Origin: Synergistaceae bacterium
Lineage (GTDB): Bacteria > Synergistota > Synergistia > Synergistales > Aminobacteriaceae
Direction of reading: 5' to 3'
Length of the DNA stretch: 45,359 nucleotides
Assembly: GCA_017443945.1 (NCBI GenBank)
Contig: JAFSXS010000070.1
Location: forward strand, 1 to 45,359
The position numbers and the translations under genes are program-made. Shown here one piece after another: positions 1-8,125 of the stretch (position 1 is the first letter of the stretch; the number at the start of each line of letters is the position of its first letter). Under the pieces are notes generated by a model. It saw only the letters and a list, made by a program, of their open reading frames with translations. It was not told the DNA's origin and did no database searches.

Positions 1-9
1 ATTCTTTCT

Positions 10-53
10 CCCCCCTCGGGGTTGGGAGGGGGGCCGGGGGGGTGGGGCGGGGG
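10..53. repeat. G-rich hairpin / G-quadruplex-capable element
   Basis: CCCCCCTC (10-17) and GAGGGGGG (26-33) are perfect inverted repeats around an 8-base loop. They are followed by G-tracts of 7, 4 and 5 (36-53) separated by single bases. This is far richer in G+C than the surrounding genes. It lies directly upstream of holA and could be the terminator region of the gene before the window, or one of a family of GC-rich intergenic elements also seen near 20270 and 41813. It is also close to the window edge, where low-complexity sequence can be an assembly artefact. Confidence 0.5.
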
Positions 54-72
54 TTAGCGGGATGGATGAACA

Positions 73-990
73 ATGCCGCATTTAATCGCAATAGAGTCAA
101 GTGAGTCTCAGCGCAGGCAGTTACGCGAAGAAATAAATAAACTCGCACAAAACGGGTGGCCTTTAACTAGCAGAGTCGAAGCCGCTAATTTTGATTCATG
201 GGAAAAACTTTTTGAGAATACAGCGACTCCAGGTTTATTTGCGACTCGTGAATTAATAGTAGTAGAGAGTGCCGACTCACTTGGAAATTTCCCGGACTCT
301 CTTGCAAATTATCTTGAGGACGATAAAGCAGACTGCATTATAATTCTTGTGCTGAACGGAGACTCAAAAATTTTTAAGCCAGTCAAAGACTTAATCACGA
401 TAATCAAGCCCGAAGCTCAAATAAAGCCGTGGGATCGTCCGAAATGGCTTATGACTCTTGCAAAAATTTCACACGACGCAGCCCAGTTATTAGCAGACAG
501 CATTGACTCGCAGGAAGAATTACGCAGCGAAATTAATAAACTTTCAGAATACGCAGAAGGCCGCGAAATAAATATTAACGATGTTCAAAATCTTTCGTTT
601 GATGAAGGAGGACGCGCGCAGATAATTTTTCTTGACTCAGTTTGCGACAACAAGCCCGCACAAGCCGCACGAGCATTGAAATATTTAAAATCGGGGCCGT
701 TATTGCCTGTATTAGCTGCGATTTGTAATAGATTGCGTCCTGCTATGATAATTGCAATTTTTCCCGGAAAGAGTCAAGATTCTGCGTTGAAAGCTGTCGG
801 GATTGACACGGCGAAAAAATATAATTATGCTTTAATAAAGGCTAAGAACGCGCTAAAAAATTTCGGTGCGGAAGCGATAAAAAAATTTATGGCAAATTCC
901 GCGAGACTCTCATATTTAGAGAAAACTAACATGTCAGAAAATTGGCAGGGGTTCGAATTAATTTTATGGGAGTTAATCGCAAAAATCTAG
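73..990 (+). CDS. holA: DNA polymerase III subunit delta (HolA-like)
   Basis: 305 residues, the usual size for the clamp-loader delta subunit, which opens the sliding clamp during replication. The middle segment GLFATRELIVVESADSL matches the family block where the nucleotide-binding-like domain ends. 'LRSEINKLSEYA' (about residues 152-163) matches the conserved 'E-KL--Y' block before the regulatory 'IxxxDV' segment. The C-terminal half is helical, as expected for the collar domain. Sequence conservation in HolA is always weak, so the call rests on the order of blocks and on length. ATG at 73 is the first possible start, because an in-frame TGA lies at 67-69; no good ribosome binding site is visible. 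The next gene starts 32 bases downstream with its own strong ribosome binding site. Confidence 0.75.
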   Translation: MPHLIAIESSESQRRQLREEINKLAQNGWPLTSRVEAANFDSWEKLFENTATPGLFATRELIVVESADSLGNFPDSLANYLEDDKADCIIILVLNGDSKIFKPVKDLITIIKPEAQIKPWDRPKWLMTLAKISHDAAQLLADSIDSQEELRSEINKLSEYAEGREININDVQNLSFDEGGRAQIIFLDSVCDNKPAQAARALKYLKSGPLLPVLAAICNRLRPAMIIAIFPGKSQDSALKAVGIDTAKKYNYALIKAKNALKNFGAEAIKKFMANSARLSYLEKTNMSENWQGFELILWELIAKI

Positions 991-1022
991 TATAATATTC
1001 TATTACAAGGAGGTGTATTATT

Positions 1023-1937
1023 ATGCAGGTTACGTCAATGCTTTCAGCCGGGTATCTTGAGCCGGTTCAAAATATATCGAGAGTCCAGAATACAGAAAGC
1101 GTAAACAAGAATGACGAGTCAAAACAGGCTAAGGAACAGGAAATTTTAGCGGAAGAACAAAGCCTCAAAGCCAAGCTCGGAAGTTCTGCGCAGGTTCACA
1201 CAGTTTATCATTATTCTATGGGTTCAGACGGACGGCGTTACATTGTCGGTGCGTCAGTTACAATGAAGGGCAGCGAGGAAGATTTAAACCGTGTCAGCGG
1301 AGGTCTTACAACTGAAGATTTGCAGAGTAAGAAGCAGGAAGCACAGGAAGCCCTCAAGAAAGAAGCCCAGAAAACTGAAGACACCCAGAATATAATTAAA
1401 TCTGAAGCAGATAAACGCGAAGCAGCTAGAGACAAGGACAAGGCCGACGAAGAAAAACGCGCGCATGTTGACGAACTTGAGCAGATTCAACGCGAAGTAA
1501 TTTCTCATGAGGCAGCACATCAGGCAGCAGCAGGTGAATTAGGCGGCGGAGTCAGTTACTCCTACACAGAAGGCCCCGACGGAAAAAGTTATATTACAGG
1601 CGGAGAAGTCCCGATTAAATTTAAACAGGGCAGCACACCCGAAGAGACTCTACGCAATATGCAGCAAATTCAACGTGCAGCAACAGCACCGGCAGATCCT
1701 TCGAGTCAGGATAGACAGGTCGCAGCAAAAGCAGCAGCCCTCGCATCACGTGCAAGAACTGAAATTACGCGCGAAAATAGCAATGACTCACACACTACAG
1801 AAGTTGCAAGAGGTACGCCCATAATTGAGAATATCAGCAGGCAGGACGAAAATTTAGATCCGGAAAAAAACGGCGTTCTCTCTGTGCTTGCGACTGTGAA
1901 AGAATTGCAGCTGCAAAATTTGTTGCCGGCCGCATAA
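1023..1937 (+). CDS. SprA-related / CJM1_0395-type putative metalloprotease
   Basis: 304 residues with a zinc-protease-like HEAAH (H162, E163, H166) inside 'EVISHEAAHQAAAGELGGG', followed by 'SYTEGPDGKSYITGGEVPI'. This block is typical of the SprA-related family (putative metalloprotease CJM1_0395 family). N-terminal to it is a long Glu/Lys/Ala-rich helical stretch (about residues 85-155), likely coiled coil. Earlier still, 'VYHYSMGSDGRRYIVGAS' echoes the 'YTEGPDGKSYITGGE' segment, so the protein seems to contain two copies of a small 'Y-x-GxDGxxYxxG' unit. No signal peptide is seen. The start is well fixed by AAGGAGGTG about 7 bases before ATG. The activity and substrate of this family are not established to my knowledge; proteolysis is inferred from the HExxH-like motif. 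Confidence 0.75.
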   Translation: MQVTSMLSAGYLEPVQNISRVQNTESVNKNDESKQAKEQEILAEEQSLKAKLGSSAQVHTVYHYSMGSDGRRYIVGASVTMKGSEEDLNRVSGGLTTEDLQSKKQEAQEALKKEAQKTEDTQNIIKSEADKREAARDKDKADEEKRAHVDELEQIQREVISHEAAHQAAAGELGGGVSYSYTEGPDGKSYITGGEVPIKFKQGSTPEETLRNMQQIQRAATAPADPSSQDRQVAAKAAALASRARTEITRENSNDSHTTEVARGTPIIENISRQDENLDPEKNGVLSVLATVKELQLQNLLPAA

Positions 1938-1975
1938 TTTGTGAAATGAGACGAATAATTTTATACCAGTGAATA

Positions 1976-2014
1976 CCCCCCGGCTATGCTGCGTAAACCG
2001 GAGGGACTTTTTTA
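1976..2014 (+). terminator. Rho-independent terminator after the SprA-like gene
   Basis: CCCCCCGG (1976-1983) pairs with CCGGAGGG (1998-2005) with one mismatch, followed by a run of Ts (2008-2013). It lies between the SprA-like gene and the adenosine deaminase. Confidence 0.75.
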
Positions 2015-2031
2015 TCAGGGGGGAATATTTT

Positions 2032-3078
2032 ATGAAGAAATTAAAATTTTTTGTGCTTCTTATTGCTTTATTGCTAGTTAGTAATGACTCATTTGCCGCG
2101 AATAAATATATTGATTTACATTTGCATTTGGACGGAGCTTTGACTCTTGATATTGCGAAAAAATTAGCTGTCCTGCAAAATATTAATTTGCCCGTCTCTA
2201 GTGATTCAGAGCTTGAAAAATTGTTATTCGTTCCGCCGGATTGCGAGAGTCTAAATGATTTCTTGAAGTGTTTTGCTTTGCCGTTATCGTTAATGCAGAC
2301 TCCTGAAGGTTTGCGCGAAAGTGTAAGGCTCGTTCTTGAAAATATAAAGTCTCAAGGTGTGATTTATGCTGAGATTCGTTTTGCTCCGCAGTTGCATAAT
2401 CATAAAGGAATGACTCAGGAGGAAGCAATAAAAGCAGCTCTTGAAGGCCTGAAGGAATCGAGTCTCAAGGCAAATTTAATTTTGTGCTTAATGCGCGGTG
2501 AAGGCAACGAAGCGGCGAATCGTGAGACGGTCGAACTTGCGCGAAAATATTTAGTGAAGGACGGCGGAGTCGTAGCTATTGACTTGGCCGGGGCTGAAGC
2601 TCTTTTCCCGACGAGTAATTATGCAGACATTTTCGCCCTTGCAAGAAAATATAATATCCCGTTCACTATTCATGCAGGAGAGGCAGACGGCGCGCAAAGT
2701 GTAAGGGACGCTATAAATTTCGGTGCATTACGAATCGGACATGGAGTCAGAAGTTATGAGTCTGCTGATGTTACAGCGTTAATCAAGGAAAAAGGAATAT
2801 TTCTCGAAATGTGCCCGACCAGCAATAAAATGACTCATGCAATAGAAAATATGAACGATTACCCGTTTATGAAATTCTTGCATGACGGAATAAGAGTAAC
2901 GCTTAACACTGATGATATGGGAATCGAGAATATAAATTTAGCTCATGAATATAAATATATGCGTGAAAATTTCGGACTTACTTCAGAAGATGAGCGAATA
3001 ATATTAAATAATGCCATTGACGCAGCTTTTACTACTGAAGACGTGAAGAAATCTTTGCGTGAAATCATAAATTTTTAA
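2032..3078 (+). CDS. add: Exported adenosine deaminase
   Basis: Hydrolytic deamination of adenosine (or a related purine) to inosine and ammonia. Family motifs are in order: zinc ligands in HLHLDGA (H30, H32), HAGEADG (zinc His and catalytic Glu region), IGHGVR, LEMCPTSN and LNTDDMG (zinc Asp). The reading frame is open further upstream (to 1969), but that stretch lies inside the terminator hairpin. The ATG at 2032 is preceded by CAGGGGGGA and begins a clear signal peptide (MKKLKFFVLLIALLLV... cut near SFA|AN). That gives 348 residues, normal for the family. The signal peptide is the odd point: most bacterial adenosine deaminases are cytoplasmic, so this one probably works in the periplasm or outside the cell. 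It is followed 12 bases later by an AEC-family transporter, probably in the same operon. Confidence 0.9.
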   Translation: MKKLKFFVLLIALLLVSNDSFAANKYIDLHLHLDGALTLDIAKKLAVLQNINLPVSSDSELEKLLFVPPDCESLNDFLKCFALPLSLMQTPEGLRESVRLVLENIKSQGVIYAEIRFAPQLHNHKGMTQEEAIKAALEGLKESSLKANLILCLMRGEGNEAANRETVELARKYLVKDGGVVAIDLAGAEALFPTSNYADIFALARKYNIPFTIHAGEADGAQSVRDAINFGALRIGHGVRSYESADVTALIKEKGIFLEMCPTSNKMTHAIENMNDYPFMKFLHDGIRVTLNTDDMGIENINLAHEYKYMRENFGLTSEDERIILNNAIDAAFTTEDVKKSLREIINF

Positions 3079-3090
3079 GGAGCTTCAATC

Positions 3091-4002
3091 ATGACAGTAT
3101 TTGAACGTATGCTGAATACTCAGGCTTTAATGTTTATTTATGTAGTAACGGGGATAATAATGGCCCGCACAAAAATTTTGAAGCATGAAGGCCGGTCAAG
3201 TTTTATAAGGTTGCTGCTTGATATAACATTGCCGTGTATGATTCTGCATTCGTTCGAGATTGACGCGGGAATAAAAGAATTAATTGCGGCTGGTGAGATT
3301 ATGATTATCTCGTCTGGCTGCTTTTTTCTTGCGTGGGTGTCGGGAAAAATATTTTGGCGGCGTTCGAATCCTGCGCGTAAAGCTGTATTAGAATTTGCTA
3401 CGATGTTTTCGAATGCCGGTAATGCGGGTTTGCCGATTGTTGCTTCAGTTTTTGGTCTTGAAGGAATATTTTACACGTCATTTTATTTGCTGCCTGCTAG
3501 AGTTTTAATTTGGACAGTGGGATTATCTTTATTTGTTGAGGGAGCAAATTTTCGCGAGAAATTAAAAATTTTGCTGAAGACTCCGAGTCTTGATGTAGTA
3601 TTTATAGGTCTGATATTGATGTTCTTTCACGTTAGACTGCCGGGCGTTTTATCGAATGCAATAAACAATATAGGGAGCATGACCGGCCCTCTTTCGATGA
3701 TGATAATCGGTGCAGCATTGGGAGAGTCAAATTTGCGTGATGCTCTTGATGTTGACGCGTTTAAATTAACGTTTGTTAGACTAGTTGTGCAGCCTTTAAT
3801 GTTTATGATTATATTGCGGTTACTGGGAGTGCAAAATATTTTGTGGCAGGTTACAGTAGTGTTGACTGCGATGCCAGCTGCTGCGAATACAGAAATTATT
3901 GCGGAAATGTACGGCAAAGATTATGAATTTGCTGCACGTTGTGTAGTAGTCTCAACTGTAATATCACTTGTGAGCGTGCCAATTTTGACTCTGTTATTCT
4001 GA
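3091..4002 (+). CDS. AEC-family (auxin efflux carrier-like) transporter
   Basis: 303 residues with about ten hydrophobic membrane segments split by a hydrophilic middle, the layout of bacterial AEC permeases. The segment 'FATMFSNAGNAGLPIVASVFG' (about residues 104-124) is the conserved N-[AG]-x-x-G-x-P block of the family, and 'MPAAANTEIIAEMYG' near the C terminus matches the second conserved crossing. AEC proteins move organic anions or other small solutes; the substrate here is unknown. AAGGAGC precedes the ATG. Twelve bases separate it from the exported adenosine deaminase, suggesting it could move a product of purine nucleoside breakdown, but that link is inference from position only. It converges with polA. 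Confidence 0.8.
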   Translation: MTVFERMLNTQALMFIYVVTGIIMARTKILKHEGRSSFIRLLLDITLPCMILHSFEIDAGIKELIAAGEIMIISSGCFFLAWVSGKIFWRRSNPARKAVLEFATMFSNAGNAGLPIVASVFGLEGIFYTSFYLLPARVLIWTVGLSLFVEGANFREKLKILLKTPSLDVVFIGLILMFFHVRLPGVLSNAINNIGSMTGPLSMMIIGAALGESNLRDALDVDAFKLTFVRLVVQPLMFMIILRLLGVQNILWQVTVVLTAMPAAANTEIIAEMYGKDYEFAARCVVVSTVISLVSVPILTLLF

Positions 4003-4006
4003 AGTG

Positions 4007-6373
4007 TTATACAGCAGCTAAAGTTTTTCCGCACTTGGTCTCGACTTCAAGATTTGTTATTTCTCCGCCTGAAGATTTCATAATTTCGCGTAACATTTGT
4101 GAGACTTCCTGTGACTCTGACTCTTTGCATTCACACACTAACGAGTCATGAACCTGCAAAAATAGTTCTCCTTCGCAATTTATCATAGCTTTTCTTGCAA
4201 TATCTGCGGCTGTTCCCTGAATCGGCGAGTTAATTATTGCACGGTCGATAGCTGTTTTTTTCGCGGGAATTTCTTTAACCGGCCTGATTCGTCCTGCTAG
4301 AGTCTTTGTAAATCCGCGCGCTTTTGCCTCAAAAATTAATTTATCAATGAAAGTTTTTACACCGGGCACTGCGTCAAAATATTTATTCATGATTTCTTTT
4401 GCTTCTTGCCGTGAAATATCTAATCTTTCAGCGAGTCCGAATGAGCTCATACCATAAATAAGACCGAAATTTATCATCTTTGCAGCTCTTCGCAATTCAG
4501 GAGTAACAAGCTCAGGCATTACAGCAAATACCCATGAGGCTGTCTCTGTGTGAATGTCGCGATTATTATTGAATGCCTCGATTAATTTTGACTCGCCGGA
4601 CAAGTGAGCGAGGATTCTTAATTCAACTTGCGAATAATCAGCGCTGACAAAAATTTTTTCAGGATTTACGGGGACTAAGCCGGATTTTATTTCATTTGCC
4701 CAATGTCCGAACGCCGGAATATTTTGCAAATTAGGATCTCTGCTGCTGAGTCGTCCTGTGCCGGTTAAAGCTGGTTCAAATGTTGTGTGAATTATCCCGT
4801 TTGAGTCTGCTGCCTTCTGAAATGGTATAACAAAACTTGTCAGCATCTTTGTTAGCTCTCTATGTTCGAGAATCAATCTCGGAATTTCAGCACCGGGCAA
4901 TTTCGCGAGTTTTTCGAGGACTCCTGCGTCGGTTGAGTAAGAATTTCCGCTTTTCGTCATGCCTTCAGGGGTAAATGCTAATCTCTCGAACAACAGCCAA
5001 GACACTTGTTGCGGAGAATTTAAATTTATTCTGATTCCTGCTGCGTTAGTTATGCTTGACTCTATTTCAGTTATGCGCGACTCTAATTCAGATTGAAGGC
5101 TTGTAAATTTTTCGTGATTGATTCTGACTCCGTGAGACTCCATTTTTGTCAAGACGGGAATTAACGGCAGGTCTATATCATTCATTACGTGTTTAAGATT
5201 CTGATATTCTTCTATTTCTGACTCATAATTTCCGGCCAGTTCATAAAGAGTCTTAGCTGGGTTATCGCTTTCTTTGACGAGTGAAATAATTTCCGGAAAT
5301 CTTTTCGCGCATTCGTCCGGATGAAGCAAATAATAAGCCGTCTTCAAGTCCCAAATATTTTGTGAATCATTAAATAATTCCGGGTGAGTCTTGAAATCTG
5401 CTTTATAGTCAAGAGTCAAAATTTCTGCGCTGGGCATGACAAATTTTACGTTTGACTCGTTTTCTTCGTTGTAATCGATTCTTATGGGCGGGGTCTTAGT
5501 GCTTCCGATTCGATTTAATACTCTTGTGAGGCCGAGTCGTAGTGCTAAATTTTCTGCTTGGTCAAAGTCTAATTTATGATTCACGCATTGAGTCAACAAA
5601 TCTGTATCGCCCGAAAAAATATCTTCCTTCAACTTAATTATATTATCGCGGGTCCATTTTACTTGTTCGAGTCCGCAATCCTGAAATTTTTTGCGCTGAC
5701 CTTTGGAAAATTTATCGAGTGAGTCAAATATTTCTTCTAAATGCGGGTAAACGGCCAAGATTTTTTTTGCTCCGACATCGCCGACTCCTGCAACGCCTTT
5801 GACGTTATCGGCCTTATCACCTGTTATAGCGAGATAATCAGCAAATGAATCAGGCATAAAACCGTATTCTTTCACGAATGCATTAACGTCATAAATTTCT
5901 GCGCCTGAGATACCGTTTTTTATGGGTCTCATCATTTTTACGCCAGTTCCGACGAGCTGTAACAAATCTTTATCTGACGAGAGCAGCATTACTTCATAAC
6001 CGTTAGATTGTGCGAGTCTTGCAAACGACGCTGCAACATCATCGGCCTCGACTCCTTCGCGGATAAGAACGTTACAGCCAATAAAATTTAATAACTCCTG
6101 CAAAATCGGAATTTGTATTCTTAAATCATATTCAGGCGGCTGGCGGTTTGCTTTATAATTGCTTAAAAGTTTGTGTCTGAAAGTTTTTCCGCCCGCGTCA
6201 AACACTGTTACGATATAATCCGGCATTAAATCATCTTGAACGCGATAAAGCATGTTCATGAATCCTACAATCATTCCTGTAGGAGTGCCGTCGGGAGCAG
6301 TAAGTTTCATCGGTAAAGCGTGATAACCTCTGTGCGCCAAGCTATGGCCGTCAATAATTAAGAATCGTTTTAT
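4007..6373 (-). CDS. polA: DNA polymerase I (apparent ATA start)
   Basis: Replication and repair polymerase with a 5' nuclease domain. Domains in order: 5'-3' nuclease/FEN (about residues 1-290), a shortened and decayed 3'-5' exonuclease region (about 300-390, where 'WDLKTAYYLLHP' survives but the exo active-site acids do not), and the family A polymerase. Motif A is SADYSQVELR, motif B is RRAAKMINFGLIYG, and motif C reads HDS (D743, S744) where most family members have HDE. The first standard start codon is TTG at 6340, but that would remove KRFLIIDGHSLA, including the metal-binding Asp of the nuclease. The frame stays open up to a TGA at 6382-6380. GAGGTG sits seven bases before an ATA codon at 6373-6371, giving a 788-residue protein. 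I therefore place the start at ATA. Confidence 0.88.
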   Translation of the reverse strand: MKRFLIIDGHSLAHRGYHALPMKLTAPDGTPTGMIVGFMNMLYRVQDDLMPDYIVTVFDAGGKTFRHKLLSNYKANRQPPEYDLRIQIPILQELLNFIGCNVLIREGVEADDVAASFARLAQSNGYEVMLLSSDKDLLQLVGTGVKMMRPIKNGISGAEIYDVNAFVKEYGFMPDSFADYLAITGDKADNVKGVAGVGDVGAKKILAVYPHLEEIFDSLDKFSKGQRKKFQDCGLEQVKWTRDNIIKLKEDIFSGDTDLLTQCVNHKLDFDQAENLALRLGLTRVLNRIGSTKTPPIRIDYNEENESNVKFVMPSAEILTLDYKADFKTHPELFNDSQNIWDLKTAYYLLHPDECAKRFPEIISLVKESDNPAKTLYELAGNYESEIEEYQNLKHVMNDIDLPLIPVLTKMESHGVRINHEKFTSLQSELESRITEIESSITNAAGIRINLNSPQQVSWLLFERLAFTPEGMTKSGNSYSTDAGVLEKLAKLPGAEIPRLILEHRELTKMLTSFVIPFQKAADSNGIIHTTFEPALTGTGRLSSRDPNLQNIPAFGHWANEIKSGLVPVNPEKIFVSADYSQVELRILAHLSGESKLIEAFNNNRDIHTETASWVFAVMPELVTPELRRAAKMINFGLIYGMSSFGLAERLDISRQEAKEIMNKYFDAVPGVKTFIDKLIFEAKARGFTKTLAGRIRPVKEIPAKKTAIDRAIINSPIQGTAADIARKAMINCEGELFLQVHDSLVCECKESESQEVSQMLREIMKSSGGEITNLEVETKCGKTLAAV

Positions 6374-6893
6374 TGTAATTCACCTCATTTGCATTTATAA
6401 TATTTTAGCAAAAAAGTTTTCCAGATTTCACACAAAGACTCAGAGAAAAATATTTTACAACTACATTTGCGACTACAAAAATATTAATTTATGTGTGTTA
6501 TTGCAAATATTTGCAGCGAAAAAAAATTTTTTATTGTGCTAAATTATTTTCATGCAAAAATTTTTGTAGATATTGTCAGCACACTTTAATCACAGTAAAA
6601 ACTTTTGCATGTCGGAGCTACCCATTTAATTCGGGTGGGTTGGCAGAACAAATTATATAAGCGCGATAAATTATTTGCATTGTATCTGGATATAACAAAT
6701 TAAGTGCGTTGACTATAAAACTTGAATATTTACAAAAAATTTGTTGTATATGTGCGACTCGTTTTTTCCCGCCCGTAATTATAAATGCACGTTTTCGAAA
6801 GACTTTATGCATTATGGCAATTTTTATGATAGCTAATTAACGCGAACTTGATATAATTTCACGCAAGAATTTATCAACGAGGCAAAATTTATT
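6374..6893. other. 520-base intergenic region between divergent polA and alaX-like gene
   Basis: Very AT-rich. It holds the polA leader (a four-codon frame, ATG-CAA-ATG-AGG-TGA, ending seven bases before the proposed ATA start), a perfect 14-base palindrome TGCAAATATTTGCA at 6502-6515, a 12-base palindrome CAAAAATTTTTG near 6555-6566, an ACCCA/TGGGT hairpin near 6619-6641, and the alaX-side promoter near 6849. A 64-codon minus-strand frame at 6618-6812 has no ribosome binding site and no recognisable product. I see no RNA gene. Confidence 0.5.
6849..6857 (+). promoter_or_regulatory. Extended -10 promoter for the alanyl-tRNA editing gene
   Basis: TGATATAAT is a perfect extended -10 (TGnTATAAT). 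No good -35 lies upstream, as is usual for extended -10 promoters. Predicted transcription start is near 6864, leaving about 30 bases of leader before ATG 6894. Confidence 0.5.
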
Positions 6894-8084
6894 ATGACAG
6901 AAAAATTATATTACGAAAATTTATATTCACGCGAATTTGACGCAGAAATCACAAGCATTCAGGGAAATAATATCACTCTTGACCGGACATTATTTTATCC
7001 GTCGGGAGGAGGCCAGCCCTGCGACACCGGCTTTATTGACAATATAGAAGTTCTTGACGTTCACGAGAAAAACGGCGAAATTATTCACGTCTTGGCCGAA
7101 CCCATAAGCGAATATAAACAAGTTCACGGGGTCATAAACTGGGACAAAAGATTTGAGCTCATGCAGCAGCATTTAGGCGAACACATTTTTGCGGGAGAAT
7201 TATATAACCTTCATGGACTTCACACCGCGAGAATGCGAATCGAAGGCGATAATGTCTCTATTGACGTTGATACACCAGTCAGCGAAAAAATTATACTTGA
7301 GGCCGAGTCCCTCGCAAATGAAGCAGTCTATAAAAATATTCCCGTCGAAATTATTTATCCCGACATGAACGAAATTAAAGCACTCGCACGAAAATTACCG
7401 CCCGCAAATCCTTCCGAACCTGTAAGAATCGTAAAGATTCCCGGCGTTGATTATGTACCTTGCTGCGGACTTCATGTAAGTTCAACGGGTCAAGTTGGGC
7501 TCATAAAGATTACTTCATCAGAGAATCACAAAGGAGGCACAAGAATTTATCTCAAGAGCGGCCGGGCTGCTTATAGATGGTTGGACTCGCTTTATCATGA
7601 AGTCAGGCAGGCAGAGTCAGAACTTGTTTGCGGCTATATGGGAATAAACGAGAAAATTTTAAATCTCAAGTCGCAAATTGACTCTCTCAAATCACAAAAC
7701 GAGAATAATATTTTGCACTATTTAAGGCCTCTCGCAGAAAAATTAATTAATAACGCGCAGGAAAACGAAAAATTTAAACTCGTCAAGCACATAATAAAAG
7801 ACTCGAGTCAGGACGAAATCAAACATTTGTTCAGGCTCATAACGGAAAACGAGAAAAATTTAATCGCGCTCTTAGCTGGCATAAATCACGACGAAATATT
7901 TATAATGTTCGGTTGTAATCGTGAAAGCAAAAATTTTGATGTCAGACCGGCATTCAGGAAAGCAATAAATATTTTAGGGGGCAAGGGCGGCGGAAGTTAT
8001 TTCAGCTGTCAAGGCTCAGGGAAAAATTTAGAGTCATTAAATAACGCGCTGGACTCTGCAATTAATGAACTAATAAATCATTAG
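6894..8084 (+). CDS. Alanyl-tRNA editing protein, AlaX-L type
   Basis: Stand-alone trans-editing factor that hydrolyses mischarged (Ser/Gly) tRNA-Ala. 396 residues, the size of the long AlaX form. The N-terminal part is the barrel shared with alanyl-tRNA synthetase ('LFYPSGGGQPCDTG', residues 33-46). The editing site is present as QQHLGEH (H93, H97) and CCGLH (C190, H194), the four zinc ligands of the HxxxH/CxxxH type. The C-terminal DHHA1 domain ends in 'ILGGKGGGSYFSCQGSG'. The Thr usual after the first His in many relatives is Leu94 here. The ribosome binding site is modest (GAGG about 12 bases upstream). The glycosyltransferase gene starts about 20 bases downstream and may share the transcript. 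Confidence 0.9.
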   Translation: MTEKLYYENLYSREFDAEITSIQGNNITLDRTLFYPSGGGQPCDTGFIDNIEVLDVHEKNGEIIHVLAEPISEYKQVHGVINWDKRFELMQQHLGEHIFAGELYNLHGLHTARMRIEGDNVSIDVDTPVSEKIILEAESLANEAVYKNIPVEIIYPDMNEIKALARKLPPANPSEPVRIVKIPGVDYVPCCGLHVSSTGQVGLIKITSSENHKGGTRIYLKSGRAAYRWLDSLYHEVRQAESELVCGYMGINEKILNLKSQIDSLKSQNENNILHYLRPLAEKLINNAQENEKFKLVKHIIKDSSQDEIKHLFRLITENEKNLIALLAGINHDEIFIMFGCNRESKNFDVRPAFRKAINILGGKGGGSYFSCQGSGKNLESLNNALDSAINELINH

Positions 8085-8092
8085 AAAACGGG

Positions 8093-8125
8093 TTGACAAA
8101 AAATGAATGACGATAAAATTATAAT
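8093..8125 (+). promoter_or_regulatory. Possible promoter with long spacer before glycosyltransferase
   Basis: TTGACA (8093-8098) and TATAAT (8120-8125) are perfect hexamers but 21 bases apart, longer than the usual 16-18. An alternative -10, TAAAAT at 8114-8119, has a 15-base spacer. If TATAAT were used, transcription would start inside the heptamer repeat. Read-through from the upstream gene is equally possible. Confidence 0.3.

Noticed and set aside
1-60. Possible end of an upstream coding gene
   Set aside because: The frame of holA has stops at 55 and 67, and the sequence is nearly pure G/C tracts. A hairpin or repeat is a better reading.
1969-2031. 21-codon N-terminal extension of adenosine deaminase
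   Set aside because: It runs through the terminator hairpin of the previous gene. A strong ribosome binding site and signal peptide mark ATG 2032 as the start.
6618-6812. 64-codon minus-strand frame in the polA-alaX intergenic region
   Set aside because: No ribosome binding site, composition like the flanking non-coding DNA, no recognisable motif.
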